64,000 bases of DNA from Leishmania donovani (Eukaryota; Euglenozoa; Kinetoplastea; Trypanosomatida; Trypanosomatidae). The translations under genes were made by a program, and so were the position numbers. This document shows, in pieces, positions 57,900 to 64,000 of this stretch. The stretch is from assembly GCF_000227135.1 (NCBI RefSeq), contig NC_018253.1, positions 363,477 through 427,476 of the forward strand, given 5' to 3'. Every line of letters starts with the position of its first letter. The stretch's first letter is position 1. The notes below the pieces were generated by a model. The model was not told where the DNA came from. It saw nothing but the letters and a program-made list of their open reading frames with translations, and did no database searches.

Positions 57900-59460
57900 C
57901 AGTCCGTCAGTCTTCTTTACCGTGAGCCGCCCGTGTGTACGTCTGTCTTTCTTTTTCTTCTATGTACCTTCTCCAGTTTCCATTTGATCGTACCCGCGTC
58001 TCCGACCTCTTCTTCCCATCCTTCCTCCCTCCCTCCTTTCTTCTTCTCGTGTACACCACCCACCCACCCCTCTGCTCTCCTTCTCTTGCGCTCACCGCCA
58101 TAGCAGCCGTGACACAGCTGGGAGAAACTGTATTTCTGCTCGTCTGTGTGCGCGTCTGTCTCTCCGTCTAACTAGGCGTGCACAAGGAGGCATCCATTCT
58201 TTTTTTTTTTTTTTTTCATTTTGTTTTCCCGTATTTCCTCGTTTTTTTTGTCGTCGTGCGCGCCCTGCCTCCCTCCCTCCCCCTCCCCCCACCGGCCCGC
58301 TGCGCTTGTCTGATTGCCGTCCTCCGCCCCCTCCTGTCTTTCCCCTGCCCTTCTCTCGGAGAGTGTGGCTGCCTTCCCTTGTCGCGAATTCATACTTTGC
58401 CCTTTCTTCCGCCTTTGTCGGCTCCTCACCCCTGTGTCTGTGTGTGTGTGTGTTTCCTCTTCAGCCGCACGCTCACCCGTGTGCTGAGGCTGCCGGAGTT
58501 GTGGGTCTTTGTTGTTCGTGCATTACCTGCCTCGTGCTGAACGTGTTCGGGGAGTGCATATCGCTCTCCCGTCGTGTCCTCTTCCCCTTTCTGTTAGCGT
58601 GCGCATCTCGCTCACGCCGCCAGGGAGAGGCGCCCACATACGGGCACGCGCCTAGCCACAGGTGGGTGCGCACACGGTCTTTTCGGCGGCTCATAATCCA
58701 TCATCACTTCGTTTTTTCCGTTTCTCTGCTTCTTTCGTGTTCGTGGGCGTTGTCGTTGTGCCTGCCGCTCAGCACGGCTATCAGTGCTGCCCCTCGCCTC
58801 CTAGTGCTTTCTTTCTCTCCCCCACACACCACCGGCCACCTCTTGTCGGTGCGGGCGTCTCTCTCTCTTTGAAGGAGCGGTCTTGCGCGTTCGCTAAGAA
58901 GATCGAGAAGAGGACATCTTTGCTTCTCTTCATTGTGTTTGTGCGTGACGAGGGAGACAGAGAGGGAAGAGGAGGAGGGAGAGGGGTGCGGCGACGACAA
59001 CGCGTGAGACGCCCGGTCGTCTACTGCCGATTCCCCTGCTTCTTGTCTTATTATATAACTGTTGCTGCTGCTGCCGCTGCTACTCTGTCGCCTCGTGAAA
59101 AGGCGGGTACGATTGGCCGCCGCTGCTGGCCGCCGTCTACGATCTCTCCCTTCATTTTGCGTGCTTTGTTTCCATTCGTGGGTGGGCGTGTGCTTTTCTC
59201 TCTCCACCCCTACCCCCCCTCCCCTACTGTACCCCCCCCCTCCTCCCCATCGTTTGGTACAGCTCAGGGAGCTATCGACTAGTCTCGTGCGAGTGTCTAG
59301 ACCCCCCTCCCACCGGCTCTTTTTCCCAAGTATCTCTCCGTCATTCCTATCTGACGTGTTAGTTGGTTGGTATATCTCCCCTCCCTCCCTCCCCCCCCCG
59401 GCGGCGGCGTTGGTGCACCCGCCTTTTTCTCTTTGTGCGCGTGCTTCAGCTGTCTTTCGC

Positions 59461-59526
59461 CATCTGCTTTTCTCTTTTTGCTTGCGCGCTCCTCACCCTC
59501 TCGCTCCCTCTGCCCTTCGCTGGCAG
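59461..59526 (+). promoter_or_regulatory. Trans-splice acceptor candidate for FYVE-protein gene
   Basis: A C/T tract spans 59461-59520 and is followed by TGGCAG, AG at 59525-59526. The next ATG on the transcript is 59602, the start of the FYVE reading frame, giving a 5' UTR of about 75 nt. This supports that start. Confidence 0.65.
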
Positions 59527-59601
59527 TCATCGGCAGCTCACCGGTGCCCTTCATCGCTTGCTCGGGATACGCGCAGGAGCCCACGCGCCGCGCACGCACC
59601 C

Positions 59602-62600
59602 ATGCTTCATCCGCGTCTTTGGCGCGACGATCATTCGGCCGCGCGGTGCACGGGGTGTGAGGCCATTTTTTCGCTCTTTCGTTGCCGCCGTCATCACTGC
59701 CGCCACTGCGGCGGCGTCTTCTGCGACGCGTGCACGGAGAAGCGGCTGTGGCTGCGACCGGTGCCTCCTCCGTCCAGGTCTCGTCACGTGGAGACTAGCT
59801 CGGCAAGAGGGTCACCTGCTGAGATCCCGGCAAGGTCTGGTGTAGTCACGCCTACCGCCGTCCCCGCCTCCTCCTTGCTAAACCGCGCTCCGTCGCTAAA
59901 CGGCGCCAAATCATCCATCTCTGTCACGTCGAAGAACGCGGCACGGCGCAGCAGGGCCAACAGCAGCAGCACTGGCGGCGATGAAGCAGAGGCGACACTG
60001 TTTACGCGCTCGTCCTCTGCCGGCTCTTTGTATGCGGTGCCGCTGCCCCGCCAGTCACCGCAGGGTCCTCAACGGGCTCCCGCGATGGAGACCCAGCCAC
60101 CGAAACGGGAGCAGCTCGCCGAAAGGCGAGACGACGTGCCAGCGCATGTGAGGGGCACCAAAGATGACGGTGCAGGGAAGTGGGAGCGCAGCCGCAGCAG
60201 CAGCACGACGACCATGACGACGGCGACTGTACATCACCGCGGCAGCAATAGCGGACGGTTCAACGCGCCATGCGCGGAGGCCGAGATGCCAGCGCTGCCG
60301 TCGGCGCCTCGGCCCCGCAACGAAGGCAATGCGCCAACGGAAAACAGCGGCTGCCGCTTTGTCTCCGCGAAGTCGATGGCCACCGCGTCAGCGGCACCGC
60401 CGCCGTCACGGACCCCATCGCAAGGAAACAGCCACACTCAGGAAATGCCAAGCGTGCATCATAGCCGCCGTGTGTCAAGCAGTCTCTACTCCGCAAGCAT
60501 CAACGCCATCTCCCCCTCCACCGCCACCGGCGAAGTGCCTTCCCAGGTATGGGCAACACCAGAGGTCATGGTCGGCTTCGAACAGGGGTTCTCGTCGCAT
60601 CTGCTGCGCGGCAGCTCCGCCACCCACGGTGGGGGGGCGAGCGGCTGTGCCTCACTCATGTCCGACTCTTTGCTGAATCACCGTTGCCTATTCGAGCACC
60701 ACGATGATCAGCAGCAGAGCCAGCAAGGAGTGGCGGCCGGAGACGGCGGCACCTTGAACTGCTCATTGGAGACGCGCAAAGGGAAACGCATTGCCTCCGC
60801 TGAAACTGCTTTGGCCACCGCGCGTGGTAGCGACGCCAACAGCGGTGGCAGCGCGAGCGGCAGCATCATCGACAACGACGACGCCTACCGCCGCGAAAGC
60901 TATAAAGTAGAGGTGGATTCGGTGCGGTGCATCACGTGGTACCTCTGCCGCGTGTGTCGCAGGTGCTACGATCATCTCGCGGACAGCATCCTCGATGCCC
61001 ACGAAGCACCCCACGCCGCCGCCACGCTGCACAGCAGCTCGAAGCTGCCCCTCTGGTACTACGCACGATTCTGCAGCTCCAGTGAACTGCTCGGCACCGA
61101 TGGTAGGATAGGGATCCATCTTCAGCGGCGCGGCTGTGAAGCACCACGGTATGCAACCTCGAAGCCGTCCGCGGCATCGTTGTGCCCGACGGCAGCGGTG
61201 TCAAGCAGGTCTTTGCCCTCGTGGTCCTCTATTTGGGCGCGAGTTCGAGCGTCGGTGTCACTACCTGCCTGTCGTGCTCTGTCGACGATGACGTTGCCTG
61301 CCATGAAGGCGGCGGCCACGCCATCGTCTGCGTCGGCATCACCCTTGCAGACTCGCGACCACTGTCAAGCGCGTGGCGCTGCCAGCAGGCGGCTGAGCGA
61401 AAGGACCAGCACGAATGCCGCCGGGGTGCAGGCGAGCACCGGGTTGGGCGGGAGCGGGTACACGTCTCCTGTTAGCCTCGAATCCGCAAGAGGGGACGAC
61501 TCGATCCTGTCACTGTCTGCACGGCCCGCCATAAAGTCACCCAAGATCGCATCGGCGCAACCACAGTTACCGCAGCCATCGTCGTCCTCGACGCGTGCGC
61601 GGCGCACCGTTACCCCACCCCGTCGGCTCCTCATCAGCATCGATGGTAGCCCAGGCCCTCTTCGCCAGGCCGTGGCGCTGGCACGTCGACGGCGGCGCAT
61701 CGCTGTCATCTTGATTGACGAGCGCGACCTTGCCGCTGCAAACGATGGCACCGAGGCGCCGCAGCAGCATCAAGAGACCCCGTTTGGAACCCTATCTGCA
61801 CACCCTTACGCAGATGTTGACGCGGAGACAGCGCTTCGGTCTAGCTCGGTCACCGACCAGAGTAGCGGCACGCAGACCGCAGTCCAGGCGCCGCCCATCG
61901 CCGCAACAGCCGGTATCACCTCGCCGGCACCTCAGTGCACGGAAAGCGAGAAGTATGACGCTCACCAGCAAAACCAAGCAACAGACAGCAATACGGCGCC
62001 AGCGGCTATGACGAAAACGTCGGCGCGACGGCCGAAGCTGTCGATTCGCGTGGATGACGTCACCTTCGACGACGCCGACGGGACAGCCGCCGCTTGCGCC
62101 AGCGGCAACAGCACAGACGCTGCAGCCCTGCGCGGGCTCGCACCTGCGGCGTGGCTTTTACCGCAGCTCCCTCTCCAAGCGGCGGCGCCGGTGAGCCCTT
62201 TCATAGCCGCGCGAGCCTCGTCGCCCGCACTGTCCTCTTTCCTTCTCCACGAGAATGCCTCCCTCGTCACCACAGTGCCCTCTTCGGTGGGAGCTGCAGC
62301 AGTCGCCTCATCCTCGGCAACAAGCAAGCCGATTTCATGTCTTCCGGATGGTCCGCAGGCCGCCACCTCCTTCGCCGTGAACGGTGAAGGTGTGCCAGCA
62401 ACGCCGCACACGGAGGGCAAACTACCGGCGCTGCCCGTGGCTCTCGACAGCGGCGTGTGTGTGCTGCGAGCACTGTTTCGTCAAGTCGGCGCAGTGGTGC
62501 GTCTCTCATCTATGCCGGCCACGACGGCATGCACGACGCCGACGCCGACCTCAGCAGCAGCAGCGGCGGCGGCAGCCTCCGGAGGGAGCGGACTCTCTCT

Positions 62601-64000
62601 GGGGGCGAGGGCCACCGGCGCAAGCGGCTTTTTCGCTGACCCCGCGAACTGTGCGAGCTCACAAACCGTGGTGACGCCTCTATGTGGCACTGGCCCCGAG
62701 TCTTACGCTGCGCAGCGTCAGGCACTGGTTCGCGAGATGGTTTTGCGGTACCAGCTGGGCCTAGGCGCAGCACCCCCGGACGTAATGGCCTCGCCTCTCA
62801 CGGCTGCTTTGATTAGTGGCGCTTACACGGTGGCAGGGGATCAGAACGAAGGTGCGCATTGGTGTGGCGCTACCGGGCAACGTGGAGTCCCGGTTGGGTT
62901 AGGCAGCAGCAGTGGCAGTTATGTGAACGCGGCCTGCCGGCGTGTCTGTGGGTGCCCTGCAGCGGCGTCGTTCGAGCGCATGATGGCGCCGGTGACGACG
63001 TATTTCCAGCTGCGGCCGCCGGTGACTGCCACCGCCGCTGCACCAGCAGCAACCGCAGCCACTGCGACCGCCGTCAACATCTTGCCTGTCTCCACCCAGG
63101 TGGAGATCGTCGGCATACCCATTGACACGTCTGCTGTCACAGGTGCAACCGCGTTGACGGCGGCCACAGCAGCTGCGCCAAGTGCGGTGTCGATGGTATC
63201 ACCAGGACTCTCGTCCCCTCATGTGCGCGGTGGCGGTATCGGCGCCGGCACTGCCATCATCCCTGGACTTACCGCCGGCGACACGGTCGGCGGCACCTCG
63301 CGCCCCTTCACGATGGCCGAGTTTCTGCCGCAGCTGGCAAAGCTAAGCACCAACCTCGACGGCTACGTGATCGTCATCCTGCGCCGCCAGAGCTCCAGAT
63401 GTGCGGGTGGGGGCGATAGAACCTCCCCCGGCGGTGGCGCCACCGCCACGCGTCCTGGCCCCAACTGCGACTCCGCTGGGGACGCGCCCGTGGCCCAGAT
63501 GGGCAGCAGCAACAGCAGCGGCGGAGAGCAGTCTCGAGAGCTCGACGACAGCGCGCAGCAGGGTGCTGATGCAGACCAGCTCGCCTCGAGCGCCTGTGTG
63601 TCCCTCTCCCTCCTTGAAGAGACCAAGTGCTCTGTGCCGCGGCCACTGCAGCTGCGCGGCCAGAATCAGCGGCAGCGTCGATGCCACCGCGTCACGGAGC
63701 TGTTTGGTGGGCAGCACATTCGACTGCTCTATCAGCAGCTGCAGAGCTGCGGGGTGCCTCAGCCAGCCGTTAGTGTTGTGGAAGTGAGCAACGAAGCTGA
63801 GCCCGGCGCACCAAAACTGTCGCCGGTGTATCTGGTCAGTGGCAAGAGTCCACTGGAGGAGGCGAGCCTCTCCCATAACGAGCCGGGAACACCGTCCATG
63901 CTGCACCTCAAGGTCCGAGCAGGCAACGGCGGAGAGGACGGAGTCGCGGAAGGGTGGTCGGGTGCCGCGAAGCCGTCCCCACAAAACTCCGCCTTGTCCG
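59602..64000 (+). CDS. FYVE zinc-finger protein with split FYVE domain, 3'-partial
   Basis: I read the frame codon by codon from ATG 59602 and found no stop to the window end: at least 1466 residues, 3' end outside. The N-terminus carries the FYVE signature: W7..D10..A13..C16 and C19 (WRDDHSAARCTGC), the basic lipid-binding motif RRHHCRHCGGVFCDAC with ligands C33, C36, C41 and C44. The last ligand pair normally follows within 30 residues, but here it appears at C452 and C455 (CRVCRRCYDHL), after about 390 residues of Ser/Ala/Pro-rich sequence. All eight ligands and the WxxD, RHHCR and RVC motifs exist, so one split domain is the simplest reading. FYVE domains bind phosphatidylinositol 3-phosphate on endosomes. 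The remainder, to residue 1466, is low complexity with a few ordered patches (RRLLISIDGSPGPLRQAVAL at about 674; CHRVTELFGGQHIRLLYQQL at about 1361). A Fab1/PIKfyve identity would need kinase and chaperonin-like domains beyond the edge. Confidence 0.88.
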   Translation, partial: MLHPRLWRDDHSAARCTGCEAIFSLFRCRRHHCRHCGGVFCDACTEKRLWLRPVPPPSRSRHVETSSARGSPAEIPARSGVVTPTAVPASSLLNRAPSLNGAKSSISVTSKNAARRSRANSSSTGGDEAEATLFTRSSSAGSLYAVPLPRQSPQGPQRAPAMETQPPKREQLAERRDDVPAHVRGTKDDGAGKWERSRSSSTTTMTTATVHHRGSNSGRFNAPCAEAEMPALPSAPRPRNEGNAPTENSGCRFVSAKSMATASAAPPPSRTPSQGNSHTQEMPSVHHSRRVSSSLYSASINAISPSTATGEVPSQVWATPEVMVGFEQGFSSHLLRGSSATHGGGASGCASLMSDSLLNHRCLFEHHDDQQQSQQGVAAGDGGTLNCSLETRKGKRIASAETALATARGSDANSGGSASGSIIDNDDAYRRESYKVEVDSVRCITWYLCRVCRRCYDHLADSILDAHEAPHAAATLHSSSKLPLWYYARFCSSSELLGTDGRIGIHLQRRGCEAPRYATSKPSAASLCPTAAVSSRSLPSWSSIWARVRASVSLPACRALSTMTLPAMKAAATPSSASASPLQTRDHCQARGAASRRLSERTSTNAAGVQASTGLGGSGYTSPVSLESARGDDSILSLSARPAIKSPKIASAQPQLPQPSSSSTRARRTVTPPRRLLISIDGSPGPLRQAVALARRRRRIAVILIDERDLAAANDGTEAPQQHQETPFGTLSAHPYADVDAETALRSSSVTDQSSGTQTAVQAPPIAATAGITSPAPQCTESEKYDAHQQNQATDSNTAPAAMTKTSARRPKLSIRVDDVTFDDADGTAAACASGNSTDAAALRGLAPAAWLLPQLPLQAAAPVSPFIAARASSPALSSFLLHENASLVTTVPSSVGAAAVASSSATSKPISCLPDGPQAATSFAVNGEGVPATPHTEGKLPALPVALDSGVCVLRALFRQVGAVVRLSSMPATTACTTPTPTSAAAAAAAASGGSGLSLGARATGASGFFADPANCASSQTVVTPLCGTGPESYAAQRQALVREMVLRYQLGLGAAPPDVMASPLTAALISGAYTVAGDQNEGAHWCGATGQRGVPVGLGSSSGSYVNAACRRVCGCPAAASFERMMAPVTTYFQLRPPVTATAAAPAATAATATAVNILPVSTQVEIVGIPIDTSAVTGATALTAATAAAPSAVSMVSPGLSSPHVRGGGIGAGTAIIPGLTAGDTVGGTSRPFTMAEFLPQLAKLSTNLDGYVIVILRRQSSRCAGGGDRTSPGGGATATRPGPNCDSAGDAPVAQMGSSNSSGGEQSRELDDSAQQGADADQLASSACVSLSLLEETKCSVPRPLQLRGQNQRQRRCHRVTELFGGQHIRLLYQQLQSCGVPQPAVSVVEVSNEAEPGAPKLSPVYLVSGKSPLEEASLSHNEPGTPSMLHLKVRAGNGGEDGVAEGWSGAAKPSPQNSALS

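Larger units (their letters stand above)
54016..59601 (+). other. Exceptionally long pyrimidine-rich intercoding region, 5.6 kb
   Basis: This is the longest gene-free stretch in the window. From about 55500 to 59520 the + strand is overwhelmingly C/T, with a T17 run at 58200-58216 and several C8-C10 runs (about 54800, 59213, 59234, 59392). Compound (CA)n, (TA)n and (GT)n arrays occur at 55371-55396, 55459-55478, 56326-56366, 57287-57328 and 57882-57899. The ORFs it contains are Ser/Leu/Phe/Pro-rich on the + strand or Lys/Arg/Glu-rich on the - strand, which is what such DNA encodes by composition. No tRNA or decayed gene was recognised. It probably comprises the NOL10 3' UTR and the spacer and 5' UTR of the FYVE gene. 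Confidence 0.6.

Noticed and set aside
1..64000. CRISPR arrays, insertion sequences, bacterial defence or biosynthetic clusters
   Set aside because: No regularly spaced repeats, transposase or operon structure; the window is eukaryotic (kinetoplastid) in every respect examined.
59602..64000. Identification of the FYVE protein as a Fab1/PIKfyve lipid kinase
   Set aside because: No chaperonin-like, Cys-rich or PIP-kinase motif is visible in the 1466 residues inside the window; such domains could only lie beyond the edge.

Overview
The window reads as nuclear DNA of a trypanosomatid, most likely Leishmania or a close relative (Leishmaniinae). The evidence is high GC, long intron-less genes all on the + strand, long pyrimidine-rich intercoding regions carrying (CA)n, (GT)n and (TA)n arrays, and pyrimidine-tract/AG signals of the kind used for trans-splicing ahead of several genes. 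There are no bacterial ribosome-binding sites or operon overlaps. One gene is a recognisable Leishmania-type cytosolic HSP70 paralogue (HSP70.4), which I recall lying on chromosome 26 in L. major. I could not check this. The window appears to be an internal piece of one polycistronic transcription unit: no strand switch, tRNA or rRNA was found.

Layout, left to right: (1) 2-4957, 3' part of a giant disordered protein; (2) 7312-8931, probable mitochondrial helical-repeat protein; (3) 10031-12421, unknown protein with a basic N-terminus; (4) 13116-16046, RluA/Pus9-type pseudouridine synthase; (5) 16789-18375, RING-H2 protein; (6) 19195-21234, parallel beta-helix protein; (7) 22863-28145, 1760-residue unknown protein with a proline/alanine tract; (8) 28894-30918, membrane-associated J-domain protein; (9) 31786-33027, aldo-keto reductase; (10) 33696-35702, DNAAF1/LRRC50-type dynein-arm assembly factor; (11) 37385-46714, 3109-residue multi-BRCT protein; (12) 47512-49437, HSP70.4; (13) 51913-54015, NOL10/Enp2-like ribosome-biogenesis WD40 protein; (14) 59602 to the window end, a FYVE zinc-finger protein of at least 1466 residues that continues past the edge.

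The genes do not form one pathway, as expected for a kinetoplastid polycistronic unit, where neighbours share transcription but not function. The most striking pattern is that conserved folds are interrupted by long low-complexity insertions at loop positions. The FYVE finger is split by about 390 residues between its sixth and seventh metal ligands. The RING finger is split by about 140 residues between ligands 2 and 3. The pseudouridine synthase, aldo-keto reductase and LRR proteins carry comparable inserts. Other points of note are a 5.6-kb intercoding region of extreme pyrimidine bias before the FYVE gene, a possible SIDER-type degenerate retroposon in the first intercoding region, and the EDVD terminus of the HSP70.
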